Below, in pieces: positions 34,834-43,755 of a DNA stretch of 64,000 bases (position 1 is its first letter; each line of letters starts with the position of its first letter). The translations under genes were made by a program, and so were the position numbers. This DNA comes from Faucicola osloensis_B (lineage in GTDB: Bacteria; Pseudomonadota; Gammaproteobacteria; Pseudomonadales; Moraxellaceae), in the NCBI GenBank assembly GCA_964211495.1, contig CAXORL010000001.1:1-64000 (forward strand), read 5' to 3'. The notes beneath the pieces are model-generated. The model did not search any database and had not been told where the DNA came from. It saw only the letters and a list, made by a program, of their open reading frames with translations.

Positions 34834-34909
34834 TGGTGGATCGTCCGCGACTCGAACGCGGGACCAATGGATTAAAAGTCCACTGCTCTACCAACTGAGC
34901 TAACGATCC
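34834..34909 (-). tRNA. tRNA-Lys (UUU), promoter-proximal copy
   Basis: Same 76-nt cloverleaf as the copy at 34614-34689, with anticodon TTT and encoded CCA. It lies 70 bp downstream of a near-consensus promoter on the minus strand, so both copies are probably made as one precursor. Confidence 0.97.
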
Positions 34910-34978
34910 AAAACTTTTGAGGCAATACAAAACGATTTTCACGTTTTTATTTTGGCTATTGCCGTTAAGTGAGTGCAT

Positions 34979-35006
34979 ATTATACGCATTAAATCTTGGT
35001 TTGCAA
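34979..35006 (-). promoter_or_regulatory. Sigma70-type promoter of the tRNA-Lys unit
   Basis: On the minus strand TTGCAA (35001-35006), a 16-bp spacer and a perfect TATAAT (34979-34984). The start point would fall about 60 bases before the first tRNA. It is the best promoter I can see in the window. Confidence 0.75.
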
Positions 35007-35163
35007 GCATTTTCGCACAATTTTTTTAACTAAAGATTTGCATCAAAATAGAGGGGTAAATTCATCGATCTATCATACCTTTAACTTATCTAGTCTTGAT
35101 TAGATAAGTCTAATTAGATAGGTATTGACGAGCTAGATGATGACTAAATAGGTGATAAAAATT

Positions 35164-35193
35164 TTATTCACCACCTGATTATTCACCACCCGA
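35164..35193 (-). repeat. 15-bp x 2 tandem repeat across the macB stop codon
   Basis: Plus-strand TTATTCACCACCTGA / TTATTCACCACCCGA (14 of 15 identical). On the coding strand the codons for Ser-Gly-Gly-Glu-stop are duplicated, the second set lying after the real TAA. Confidence 0.9.
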
Positions 35194-37161
35194 TAAGGCA
35201 TCAACAGGATTGAGTCTGGCAGCATTGCGCGCCGGAATAAACCCAAAAACCACACCAATGAGAGTGGAACACACCACAGCCGCTACAATGGAGGTGGTTG
35301 AATACACCACTTGGAAATTACCCCCTGCAAATTTATTAATTAAAGCGCCGATGGCAAACGCTAGGCTAATACCTAAAATCCCGCCCAAGATACACACCAA
35401 AATCGCTTCTATCAAAAACTGCTGCATGATGTCAGATTGCCTTGCGCCCACTGCCATACGCACACCAATTTCACTGGTGCGCTCGGTGACTGAGACGAGC
35501 ATGATATTCATAACGCCAATACCCCCAACAATCAAAGAAATAATGGCTATCGATGAAACCAGTAATGTCATCGTGCCTGTGGTGGATTCAATCGTTTGAC
35601 GAATTGAATCAGAGTTTTGAATACGAAAGTCATCGGTGCCGTGTCGCTGCTCTATCAAATCAGAAACGGCTTGCTCAGCGGCACTAGACGAGATAGTGTT
35701 TTTTAGCAGCACAATAAAACTATCTACATGACTAGTACCAACCATTCTATGCATCACAGTAGTATAAGGCATATACAGGGTAGGGGTGTCCGAACTTGGA
35801 CCAAAAGCTTGCTCAGACGGCTGCAGCACACCGATGACACGAGCGGGCACACTACCCACCAACATCACTTCACCAATGGGGTCACTGACATTGGCAAAAA
35901 AGGCAGTTTTTGCATTATTATCAATAATTAAATCTTGGGTCATTGAGGTGATGCTATTGTCATTAAAGGTTTGCCCAAGCGCCAGTTTTTCCCCTTTCAC
36001 CGTTAGGTAATCTTTGCCCACGCCACTGACATTCACAGAAGCTTCTGTTTCACGGTAACGGGCGGTGGCGCTATTGCTGCTGACTTGTGGACTGACGCTT
36101 TGCACATACGGCTGTTCTGCGACAGCATTGGCATCGGCATCAGTCAAGTTATCATCATGGTATTTACGGCGAGGGTCACCAAATTTGTAGCCATCTCGTA
36201 TGGTTAAAGTATTGGTACCTAAAGAGCTGATATCATTGAGAATTTTTTGTTGAGAACCTTGTCCTAGACCCACTACCGATACCACAGAGGCAATACCAAT
36301 AATAATACCTAGCATGGTTAACAATGTCCGCATTTTATGGGCTTTCATCGCCAAAACAGACATCTTAAAGGCTTCAGATAATCGGTCTAAAAACGCGGTC
36401 ACACCAGATTTTTTGGCAAAATTTAGGTGTTGAACCTCAGTGGTTTTATCAAATCTATTGTCGGTATAATAATCTTTGAGAATCTGTCCGTCTTTGATTT
36501 CAATCACGCGTTCAGCTTGGGCAGCGATGGAAGGATCGTGGGTCACCATAATGATGGTATGACCTTGACTATTTAGATTTCTCAAAATCGCCATCACGTC
36601 TTTACCCGATTGGCTATCTAATGCCCCAGTCGGTTCATCAGCCAAGATAATGTCGCCACCATTCATTAAGGCACGAGCAATAGATACACGCTGTTGTTGA
36701 CCGCCCGAAAGTTGGCTAGGGCGATTTTGGGTTTTTGCCGCAAGACCTAAGTCGTCTAATAATTGGGTGGCGCGCGCTTCACGTTGCCGCACCGGCATCC
36801 CTGCATACACAGCGGGGACGGCGACATTGTCTTGGGCATTGATGTCACCGAGTAAATGATAGCGCTGAAAAATAAACCCAAAATGCTCACGGCGAAGCTC
36901 GGCAAGTTCGTCTGCGCTGAGTTTGTCCACCGCTTTGCCATAGATGTGGTAACTGCCCGCAGTCGCCTGATCTAGGCAACCTAAGATATTCATTAAGGTG
37001 GATTTACCCGAGCCTGATTGACCAATAATTGCCACCATTTCGCCTTCATAAATGGTCAAGTCAATCCCATGTAAAACCCGAATTTTTTCATCACCTGCAG
37101 GGAATTCACGGATTAAATCCTTCACTTCCATAACAGGTTGTTTGGTGTCTTGCGTTATCAT
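35179..37161 (-). CDS. macB: MacB macrolide-type ABC exporter, ATPase-permease
   Basis: Inner-membrane ABC protein that works with MacA and a TolC-like channel to expel substrates from the periplasm (macrolides, peptides, lipids or toxins in known cases). The N-terminal ATPase has Walker A GQSGSGKST, signature LSGGQQQRVSIARAL and Walker B ILADEPTGALD. A first transmembrane helix follows near residue 280 (MRTLLTMLGIIIGIASVVSVVGLG), then the large periplasmic MacB_PCD domain and three FtsX-like helices at the C-terminus (SLIVGGIGVMNIMLVSVTERTSEIGVR in part). Length 660 is typical. It starts 78 bp after macA, with a hairpin between them. Its last codons are tandemly duplicated. Confidence 0.95.
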   Translation of the reverse strand: MITQDTKQPVMEVKDLIREFPAGDEKIRVLHGIDLTIYEGEMVAIIGQSGSGKSTLMNILGCLDQATAGSYHIYGKAVDKLSADELAELRREHFGFIFQRYHLLGDINAQDNVAVPAVYAGMPVRQREARATQLLDDLGLAAKTQNRPSQLSGGQQQRVSIARALMNGGDIILADEPTGALDSQSGKDVMAILRNLNSQGHTIIMVTHDPSIAAQAERVIEIKDGQILKDYYTDNRFDKTTEVQHLNFAKKSGVTAFLDRLSEAFKMSVLAMKAHKMRTLLTMLGIIIGIASVVSVVGLGQGSQQKILNDISSLGTNTLTIRDGYKFGDPRRKYHDDNLTDADANAVAEQPYVQSVSPQVSSNSATARYRETEASVNVSGVGKDYLTVKGEKLALGQTFNDNSITSMTQDLIIDNNAKTAFFANVSDPIGEVMLVGSVPARVIGVLQPSEQAFGPSSDTPTLYMPYTTVMHRMVGTSHVDSFIVLLKNTISSSAAEQAVSDLIEQRHGTDDFRIQNSDSIRQTIESTTGTMTLLVSSIAIISLIVGGIGVMNIMLVSVTERTSEIGVRMAVGARQSDIMQQFLIEAILVCILGGILGISLAFAIGALINKFAGGNFQVVYSTTSIVAAVVCSTLIGVVFGFIPARNAARLNPVDALSGGE

Positions 37162-37231
37162 CAGCCGTGTGTCTCACAGTTAGCATGCGTCATAGGTTAC
37201 AATCAACGTTTACAATCTAGGGTTATCATCT

Positions 37232-37252
37232 ACCGATGATTACATCATCGGT
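37232..37252 (-). other. Perfect hairpin centred on the macA stop codon
   Basis: ACCGATGAT-tac-ATCATCGGT: a 9-bp perfect inverted repeat whose centre contains the macA TAA. No T tract follows, so it is not a standard terminator; it may protect the macA 3' end or modulate read-through to macB. Confidence 0.6.
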
Positions 37253-38550
37253 GGACGACCGCTATTTTTAGACGATGAACTTGATTTACTCACCGTGGCT
37301 TGACCGACAACCACCTTATCACCTTGGTTGACGCCGCTAAGAATTTGGGTGGTAATACGATTGGTGACACCTGTTTTGACGGCTTGTTTTTTGGTAGTAC
37401 CGTCGGCTTGTACGACTTCAACATAGCTACCCATTTTTGGGTCGGTTTTGATTGCCGCAGCGGGTACGCTAAGCACATTACTGACTTTATTTTCAACAAT
37501 ATAGACTTGCGCTGTCATGTTGATACGTAGCGCGCCATCGGGATTGGGGACAGTAAAATAACCAATGTAATAAATCGCTGAATCCGTTGACGTCGATGAA
37601 TCACTGGCGGTAGTGCCATCGGGCGCAGGTCCAATGGTCGACAGTGTGGCTTGGTATTTCTTATCGGGGCGTCCAATGATATTGAAATAAACAGGCAACC
37701 CTACTTTTAGGTTAACGACATCGGCTTCTGATATTTTGGCTTTGACGCGCACACTGCTTAAATCTGCCAATGTCACAATGGTGGGGGCTGATTGATTGGC
37801 GTTTACTGTTTGCCCTTGTTTGGTGGTGATAGAAATCACCGTGCCTGACATCGGGGCAACAATTTGGCTATATCCAAGATTTTTTTCAGCGGTATTGACG
37901 TCCGTTTGCGATTTTTTTATAGTTTGTTGTGCACTAACAATATCGGCTTGCGATGAGGCAATATTTGCTTGAGCAGTCGCAATCGCTTCTTTGGCGCTGT
38001 CTACATTGGCTTGGGCTGTTTTGACAGCGGTATCCGCTTGCTCCAGCTCTTGTTTGGAGATGGCATTCATGGCAAGCAAGGATTTTAGGCGATTGTATTC
38101 TGTTTGCGATTGTTGCAAGGTCGCTATTTTACCTTTCAAGTCGGCTCGCGCTGTGGCAAGCGCAGCTTGTTTGGTCTGATAGGCGGACTTGGTACTTTCC
38201 AAATTCGCTTTGCTTTGCTGTAAAGTAGCCTGCTGCGTAGTTAAGGTGTTTTGCAGGGTAACTGGGTCAATTTGAGCAATAACATCGCCTTTTTTGACGG
38301 TATCACCCACTTCAACATACAATTTTGTCACTTCCCCTGATACCTGAGCGCCCACATCCACTTGTTTAATGCCTTCAATTTTGCCCGTGGACATGACACT
38401 GTTTTCAATATCGCTACGTTCGACATTGGCGGTGATGTAATTGGGTTTTTGGGGTTTGGGTTTAAAGTACCAATAAGCTAACGCTGCCAGCGAAATAACG
38501 ATCAAACTTAAGATTGCCCATTTGAGCCATTTTTTTTGGGTAGCGGTCAT
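37240..38550 (-). CDS. macA: MacA periplasmic adaptor (HlyD family)
   Basis: Membrane-fusion protein linking MacB to an outer-membrane channel. The ATG at 38550 (MTATQKKWLKW, AAGG 9 bases upstream) gives 436 residues; an in-frame TTG lies six codons earlier. One N-terminal helix (AILSLIVISLAALAYWYF) anchors it; then come the lipoyl half (DVGAQVSGEVTKLYVEVGDTVKKGD), a long alpha-hairpin rich in Gln/Ala/Lys (about residues 85-215), the second lipoyl half (APMSGTVISITTKQGQTVNA), the beta-barrel and a membrane-proximal domain. The tail is Ser-rich (SKSSSSSKNSGRPPMM). It forms an operon with macB downstream. No TolC-type gene is in the window. Confidence 0.94.
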   Translation of the reverse strand: MTATQKKWLKWAILSLIVISLAALAYWYFKPKPQKPNYITANVERSDIENSVMSTGKIEGIKQVDVGAQVSGEVTKLYVEVGDTVKKGDVIAQIDPVTLQNTLTTQQATLQQSKANLESTKSAYQTKQAALATARADLKGKIATLQQSQTEYNRLKSLLAMNAISKQELEQADTAVKTAQANVDSAKEAIATAQANIASSQADIVSAQQTIKKSQTDVNTAEKNLGYSQIVAPMSGTVISITTKQGQTVNANQSAPTIVTLADLSSVRVKAKISEADVVNLKVGLPVYFNIIGRPDKKYQATLSTIGPAPDGTTASDSSTSTDSAIYYIGYFTVPNPDGALRINMTAQVYIVENKVSNVLSVPAAAIKTDPKMGSYVEVVQADGTTKKQAVKTGVTNRITTQILSGVNQGDKVVVGQATVSKSSSSSKNSGRPPMM

Positions 38551-38859
38551 CGTGCCAAGCCTTATCAAGGGATAAAAAATTGAAAAAAATTAAATAAATG
38601 CAGCTTTTTAACACGAAGTATTAAAAGCTAAATGAGAATAAATTGCAATAAAAATAGGTAAGTCGCAAGGATTGTAAATTATAACCACATAATCTTACTG
38701 GATTATAAAATGAATGTTATGAGTAAGAAAAACGCATTGAAAATTTGGGGGGTGGTGGATTGTATGTGTTTTGATGGGCGTGCTGTTTGAAAGGCTGCAA
38801 AGATTGCATAGGTTGCGGAGCATTTTTCAAAGCAACTTTTAAAGAAATTTTCAAAGCAA
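38551..38859. other. 309-bp region between macA and holA
   Basis: No gene seen. It carries the macA upstream region and the holA 3' flank (both minus strand). A 14-bp direct repeat TTTTCAAAGCAACT occurs at 38824-38837 and 38848-38861, 24 bp apart; the second copy enters the holA stop codon. No clear terminator follows holA. Confidence 0.5.
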
Positions 38860-39882
38860 CTAGTGAAATAACGGTTGACCCGCTAGGCGAAAAGCGAGTT
38901 GGTAGAGCAGCTCCCAAGCTGGTTGTTGCACCAGACCTTTGATGGCTTGGTCAGCTTGGTACAGTGCATCCGACCAGCTTCGGGTAGCGTCATGGGAATG
39001 ACGATGCAGGGCTTTACTATAAAGCTGTTGCTTACTTTGCCAAATGCCGAGGCTTTGATAACTTGCCCCTGATTGCAAGCTTAAGATATTGCGCATGTCT
39101 TTGGCTATCATCCATAACACCAAACTCTCTGGTTCTTCACTGGCTTTGAGTTGCTGTAAGATTTTTGCAACCTGCGCGGTATTACCTGCCAACATCGCAT
39201 CCGATAAATCAAAGGTGGTAAACATAGATTGACTCACCAACCCATCAAACAGCTGAGACTCATCGATGGTCACGAAATGGGTAGGAGGATTCGCATCTGT
39301 TGTTGTAGCATAGAGATAGGAGATCCGCCACAGACTTTGGTAAGCCGCCAGCAAATTATGCTGAGTTTGTGCCATCAGCATTTGCCAAGCGGGTTTGGTG
39401 AGTTCGATCCCAAAATCTTGCGCGTGTTGCTGTAGCAGTTGTTCGCGTTGCTGCTCTTGATAAAGATGGCATTCGATGACCTGACCAAATTTATCGCAAA
39501 GCGAAAAAAACGCACTGCTTTGGCTTTTTTTATCGTATTTATCACTGATAATGACTAAGCAATTGCTCTGATTACTCGTCGCAAATTGCGCTAATTCTGC
39601 TAACGCCTCTTTATCAGGTTTATGATTACCGTGAACGATAATGGCTTTGTTGTCGTCAAACAGTGACATACTGTTCAGCTCTGCCAAAACCGCTTGCCAT
39701 GATTTGGCGCTGGTAATATCCATGCGCGAAATTGCCATATTATGCTGCCGCCAATTGGGCGACATTTTTTCTATCAGCCACTGTGACAGCAAATCTTCAT
39801 CGCCATGCAGTAGCCACAGCCCAGTGGCTGGGTCTTGCCTATTTTTAAGATGTTGAAAGGCATTTAAAAAATTGTACTGCAT
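38860..39882 (-). CDS. holA: DNA polymerase III subunit delta
   Basis: Clamp-loader subunit that opens the beta sliding clamp at replication forks. It follows the HolA pattern: GLWLLHGDEDLLSQWLIEKM near the N-terminus, the MSLFDDNKAIIVHGNHKPD segment, VIISDKYDKKSQSSAFF, IECHLYQEQQREQLLQQHAQDFGIEL, and the C-terminal collar region beginning SLVLWMIAKDMRNIL. The length of 340 equals E. coli (343). As usual for delta, no functional Walker A is present. The ATG lies 28 bp after the lptE stop in the conserved order leuS-lptE-holA; no clear Shine-Dalgarno. A spaced direct repeat touches its stop codon. Confidence 0.94.
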   Translation of the reverse strand: MQYNFLNAFQHLKNRQDPATGLWLLHGDEDLLSQWLIEKMSPNWRQHNMAISRMDITSAKSWQAVLAELNSMSLFDDNKAIIVHGNHKPDKEALAELAQFATSNQSNCLVIISDKYDKKSQSSAFFSLCDKFGQVIECHLYQEQQREQLLQQHAQDFGIELTKPAWQMLMAQTQHNLLAAYQSLWRISYLYATTTDANPPTHFVTIDESQLFDGLVSQSMFTTFDLSDAMLAGNTAQVAKILQQLKASEEPESLVLWMIAKDMRNILSLQSGASYQSLGIWQSKQQLYSKALHRHSHDATRSWSDALYQADQAIKGLVQQPAWELLYQLAFRLAGQPLFH

Positions 39883-39910
39883 TAGCGTGTTATCAATTAG
39901 ATTAGGTAGG

Positions 39911-40477
39911 TTAGGGGGTGGTGGCGGTCGGCACTTTGGTGATTTTTGGAAGGCTCAGTGCGACATATTGGTCAGCAATACGCTGCGCAAGGTTGTCATA
40001 CAACCATACTTTAATTTGCTCAGCTTGGGGATTGTCGGTAGCTACCACACCTTGGTCATACTGATAGCTGCGCTGTACTTGAATCGTATTGGTCAGCGTG
40101 CGGGGTTGACCATTTTCAATGGCGCGATAGCTTACCTCTGCGCTTAGTACCATACGAATTTCGGTCAAAATACCGCGTAGCTGGTAGTTTTGCAGGCGAA
40201 TGTTTTTGACTTCAATACTGGCAGGCAAGGTGGCATTTGATTGGTTGGTTGCATTTTTATCAATCACCCTATCTTGGGTATTGATGCTTAGCTGGTCGAG
40301 TTGTTTTTTTAACGCATTTTTGACCGCATAGGCTTCAGGCGTGTTGTTAAAAATCAGCTCAGTGGTTGGGATATTCTGTGACATGGGCGCATCATACCCG
40401 CGTAGATGAAAACCACAGGCAGGTAGCTGCGTCAGTAACACACTGCTTAGGAGGATACGAAGTAATGGCTGATTCAT
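39911..40477 (-). CDS. lptE: LPS-assembly lipoprotein LptE
   Basis: Outer-membrane lipoprotein that plugs the LptD barrel and helps insert lipopolysaccharide. The signal peptide MNQPLLRILLSSVLLTQ ends in lipobox LPAC (Cys21), followed by the hallmark GFHLRGYD. The mature domain has the LptE alpha/beta pattern, including VKNIRLQNYQLRGILTEIRMVLSAEVSYR and a C-terminal helix DNLAQRIADQYVALSL. At 188 residues it is close to E. coli LptE (193). It lies between leuS and holA, its usual position. Upstream is a 15-bp tandem duplication that carries two candidate ribosome-binding sites. Confidence 0.94.
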   Translation of the reverse strand: MNQPLLRILLSSVLLTQLPACGFHLRGYDAPMSQNIPTTELIFNNTPEAYAVKNALKKQLDQLSINTQDRVIDKNATNQSNATLPASIEVKNIRLQNYQLRGILTEIRMVLSAEVSYRAIENGQPRTLTNTIQVQRSYQYDQGVVATDNPQAEQIKVWLYDNLAQRIADQYVALSLPKITKVPTATTP

Positions 40478-40478
40478 A

Positions 40479-40508
40479 TAGTTACCTGTCTGTTAGTTAC
40501 CCGTCTAT
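40479..40508 (-). repeat. 15-bp x 2 tandem repeat duplicating the lptE ribosome-binding site
   Basis: Plus-strand TAGTTACCTGTCTGT / TAGTTACCCGTCTAT (13 of 15). On the coding strand this gives GGGTAACTA and AGGTAACTA in series, the second just upstream of the ATG, so the presumed Shine-Dalgarno exists twice. A further 13-bp pair lies at 40542-40567. Confidence 0.8.
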
Positions 40509-40573
40509 GATTGTCGGTATTTCTCGTGATAATGCTTTATAATAAAGCGTCAAGATAAAGCTTCAAGGTCAAA

Positions 40574-40600
40574 AAGGGCTTAGGTTACCAATAAGCCCTT
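40574..40600 (-). terminator. Intrinsic terminator after leuS
   Basis: 9-bp stem AAGGGCTTA / TAAGCCCTT with a 9-base loop; on the minus strand a run of five T follows. It separates leuS from lptE, so lptE-holA may need its own promoter or read-through. Confidence 0.8.
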
Positions 40601-40608
40601 ATAATCAA

Positions 40609-43269
40609 TTAGGCTTTTACCACAATATTGACCAGTTTATTGGGCACCACGATTTCTTTGACGATATCACCGGTGATAAATTTAGCGACGCTGTCGAGTT
40701 GTTTCGCTTCGGCTTTTAACCAATCGCTGTCACTGTTTGGCGCCACATCCATTTGACCACGGATTTTGCCGTTGACTTGCACCACCATGGTAATAGTGTC
40801 TTGTACCAAGGCTGAAGTATCAACGGCTGGATAGGTTAGTGTCATCACATCAATCCCTAACTCCTCAAGTAGGACTTCTGCCATGTGCGGCGCGTACATG
40901 GTGAGCAAGGTCAATAATGTTATGAGTGCTTCATTGGCTACCGCCAAATCGCTATCAGAAGCGATCTCAAACGCCGTGAGTTCGTTCGACAGTTCCATTA
41001 AAAATGACACAGGCGTATTGAGCGCCAAGTTTTTGCCAAACGCGTCATCTAATTTGCCGATCGTATCATGTGTTTTACGGCGTAGATTTTTAGCGGCTTT
41101 ACTCAGCGACTGGGCGTCACTCACCGATAGCGTTGCTGCGGTTAAAGATTGCTGTGCCAATGTTTCACCATGCTCGATGGTATAACGCCATACTTTTTTC
41201 AAAAAGTTGTACGGACCTTTTAGCCCATCGTCAATCCATTCAAGCGTCTGGTCGACAGGCGCGGTAAACATGGTGTAAAGTCGAACTGTGTCTGCGCCAT
41301 ATTGATCAATAGTCGCTTGTGGGTCAACACCATTGTTTTTTGACTTCGACATTTTTTCGATTTTGCCAATTTTGACAGGCTGACCATCGGCTTTTAAGGT
41401 CGCTTCGATGGGCTGACCTTTATCGTTGTAGCGGATATCAACTTCTTCTGGAAAGTAATAGGATTTGCTACCATCGGCATTTTCGCGAAGATAAGTACCC
41501 GCCAAGACCATGCCTTGGGTGAGTAAATTAGCAAAGGGTTCATCACCCTGCACCAAGCCTTCATCACGCATAAGCTTGTGGAAAAAACGCGCATACAGCA
41601 AATGTAACACGGCGTGCTCAACACCGCCTACATATTGATCCACAGGTAGCCATTTATCGGCTGCGACTTTATTAATCATCCCATCGGTATAATTGGGTGA
41701 GGCAAAACGCGCGTAATACCAGCTTGATTCTACAAAAGTATCAAAGGTATCGGTTTCACGTTTGGCAGGCTTACCGCAACATGGGCAGTTGACATCGGTA
41801 AATGAAGTAAGATTGTTGAGGGGATTGCCACGTCCATCGGGTACCACATCTAAGGGTAATACCACAGGCAGCTGATTTTCAGGAACAGGTACTGTACCGC
41901 AGTCGGCACAGTTGATAACCGGAATTGGGCAACCCCAATAACGCTGGCGAGATACCCCCCAATCGCGTAGCCGATAATTGATGGTTTTTTTACCCAAGCC
42001 TTTTGGCTCAAGTTGGGTTAAAATGTTGTCAAAGGCTTGTTTAAAATTTAAACCGTCTAACTCACCCGAGTTAATAGCCACGCCATTTTGCTTATCGCCA
42101 TACCAGTCTTGCCAAGTGGTTGCATCAAACTGTTGACCTTGCTTATGGTTTTCGTCCAGGTCAATCACTTGCTTGATAGGTAACTGGTATTTATTGGCAA
42201 ATTCAAAGTCGCGTTCATCATGCGCAGGGACTGCCATGACAGCGCCAGAACCGTAGCTCATTAAGACGTAGTTAGCGACCCAAACAGGCACTTGCCGACC
42301 TGTCAACGGATGGGTGACAGTTAGACCCGTATCCATACCCATTTTTTCAGCTTTGGCTAAGTCTGCTTCGGCAACTGAGCCTTTTTTGCAGGCTTCAATA
42401 AAGCTTTGTAGGGCAGGATTGGTCGCGGCAGCGTGTTTTGCCAGTGGATGCTCAGCTGCCACCGATACATAAGTCACACCCATTAAGGTATCTGGGCGGG
42501 TAGTGAATACATCTAGGGTTTTTTCTTCACCATTTAAGGTATAGGGGAAATGAATTTCCATACCTTCAGAGCGACCAATCCAGTTGCGCTGCATGGTAAT
42601 CACTTGCTGTGGCCAATGACCTTCTAGCTTATCCAAATCATTTAACAGCTCGTCTGCATAGGCAGTGATGTTAAAGTAGTACATGGGGATTTCGCGCTTT
42701 TCAATTAGCGCACCTGAGCGCCAACCGCGACCATCCACCACTTGCTCATTGGCAAGGACGGTATTATCAACAGGATCCCAATTCACTGTTGAAAGTTTTT
42801 TGTATACCAAGCCTTTTTTGAACAGTTGTACAAATAGCCATTGTTCCCATTTATAGTATTCTGGCGTACAAGTAGCAAATTCACGTGACCAGTCAATCGA
42901 TAGTCCTAATGATTTAAGCTGTGCGCGCATGTTGTCAATGTTTGAAAACGTCCACGCAGCAGGGGCGACAGCATTGGCAATCGCCGCATTTTCTGCAGGC
43001 ATACCAAACGCATCCCAGCCCATTGGCTGCAACACTTCATAACCCTTTAACCGATAGTAACGGCTCAACACATCACTAATCGTGTAGTTGCGCACATGCC
43101 CCATATGCAGCTTACCACTGGGGTAAGGAAACATAGACAGCAAATAACGTGACGGCTTATCTGATGCCGCATTGTTTACTTGATAGCGATTTTGCTGTTC
43201 CCATTTTTGTTGTTGGGCGGGCTCGATAACTTGGGGTTGGTATTGACTGGTTAAAGCTGAATTACTCAT
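40609..43269 (-). CDS. leuS: Leucyl-tRNA synthetase
   Basis: Class I aminoacyl-tRNA synthetase that charges tRNA-Leu. The ATP-site HIGH motif is HMGH at residues 55-58 (PYPSGKLHMGHVRNY), the KMSKS motif is intact (KMSKSKNNGVDP) and the editing domain has TTRPDTLMGVTYVSVA with the conserved Asp in AVPAHDERDFEFA. A zinc-binding insert has CADCGTVP and CPCCGKPA. The ATG at 43269 (MSNSALTSQYQ) gives 886 residues; the frame stays open 18 codons upstream, but those residues match nothing in the family. It is divergent from the ArsC-like gene, which starts 95 bp away, and followed by a terminator. Confidence 0.97.
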   Translation of the reverse strand: MSNSALTSQYQPQVIEPAQQQKWEQQNRYQVNNAASDKPSRYLLSMFPYPSGKLHMGHVRNYTISDVLSRYYRLKGYEVLQPMGWDAFGMPAENAAIANAVAPAAWTFSNIDNMRAQLKSLGLSIDWSREFATCTPEYYKWEQWLFVQLFKKGLVYKKLSTVNWDPVDNTVLANEQVVDGRGWRSGALIEKREIPMYYFNITAYADELLNDLDKLEGHWPQQVITMQRNWIGRSEGMEIHFPYTLNGEEKTLDVFTTRPDTLMGVTYVSVAAEHPLAKHAAATNPALQSFIEACKKGSVAEADLAKAEKMGMDTGLTVTHPLTGRQVPVWVANYVLMSYGSGAVMAVPAHDERDFEFANKYQLPIKQVIDLDENHKQGQQFDATTWQDWYGDKQNGVAINSGELDGLNFKQAFDNILTQLEPKGLGKKTINYRLRDWGVSRQRYWGCPIPVINCADCGTVPVPENQLPVVLPLDVVPDGRGNPLNNLTSFTDVNCPCCGKPAKRETDTFDTFVESSWYYARFASPNYTDGMINKVAADKWLPVDQYVGGVEHAVLHLLYARFFHKLMRDEGLVQGDEPFANLLTQGMVLAGTYLRENADGSKSYYFPEEVDIRYNDKGQPIEATLKADGQPVKIGKIEKMSKSKNNGVDPQATIDQYGADTVRLYTMFTAPVDQTLEWIDDGLKGPYNFLKKVWRYTIEHGETLAQQSLTAATLSVSDAQSLSKAAKNLRRKTHDTIGKLDDAFGKNLALNTPVSFLMELSNELTAFEIASDSDLAVANEALITLLTLLTMYAPHMAEVLLEELGIDVMTLTYPAVDTSALVQDTITMVVQVNGKIRGQMDVAPNSDSDWLKAEAKQLDSVAKFITGDIVKEIVVPNKLVNIVVKA

Positions 43270-43364
43270 AATGGTCTGAATTTGCAGTATTTGAATGGGA
43301 AAGTATTTTAAGCCCCATAGCATAGCCTAAAACCGTAAAAATTGCGATAAAAAAAGGAGTCAAT

Positions 43365-43718
43365 ATGAGCATCACCATCTACGGTATCAAAAACTGTAGT
43401 ACCATGAAAAAGGCGTTTGATAAATTAACTGCATTGGGTTTGGAGTATGAGTTTTTTGACTATAAAAAACAGGCGATAAATAAACCGACATTAGCCCATT
43501 GGGTCGAAACAGTTGGTATAGACAAAATCATGAATACCAAAGGCACAACCTACCGCAAACTTAGCGATGCGCAAAAAGCCCAAATAAAGCAAGATGTGGA
43601 TGCTGCGTTAGATATGATGGTGGCGCAACCAAGTATGATTAAGCGCCCGATTGTCGTCTCAGACAATGAGTTAATCATTGGTTTTGATGAAACTGCTTTT
43701 GAAAAATTAGGCATGTAA
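43365..43718 (+). CDS. ArsC/Spx-family thioredoxin-fold protein (YffB-like)
   Basis: 117-residue protein of the ArsC-like thioredoxin fold. The N-terminal MSITIYGIKNCSTMKKAF has the single active Cys of the family in place of a CxxC pair, followed by the FFDYKKQAI segment; later come TKGTTYRKLSDAQ and PSMIKRPIVVSDNELIIGF. This is the YffB/Spx layout rather than a true arsenate reductase (no dedicated arsenate-binding arginine set recognised). A glutathione-dependent thiol role is the usual suggestion for YffB. AAGGAG lies 5 bases from the ATG. Its last codons are part of a decayed threefold 14-bp repeat. It is divergent from leuS and convergent with ccoP. Confidence 0.88.
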   Translation: MSITIYGIKNCSTMKKAFDKLTALGLEYEFFDYKKQAINKPTLAHWVETVGIDKIMNTKGTTYRKLSDAQKAQIKQDVDAALDMMVAQPSMIKRPIVVSDNELIIGFDETAFEKLGM

Positions 43719-43749
43719 AACTAGGCAAGTAAATAGGGGCAAGTCAATC
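43708..43749 (+). repeat. 14-bp x 3 decayed tandem repeat across the ArsC-like gene's stop
   Basis: TAGGCATGTAAAAC (with the real TAA), TAGGCAAGTAAATA and GGGGCAAGTCAATC follow each other. Copies one and two share 11 of 14 bases, two and three 11 of 14. Confidence 0.7.
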
Positions 43750-43755
43750 CCCAAT

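Noticed and set aside
34826..35020. 64-residue minus-strand open frame
   Set aside because: It runs through a tRNA-Lys gene and the tRNA promoter, so it is not a protein gene.
43365..43718. Arsenate reductase call for the ArsC-fold protein
   Set aside because: Only the fold and single Cys are shared; no ars genes are nearby and the sequence is YffB/Spx-like.
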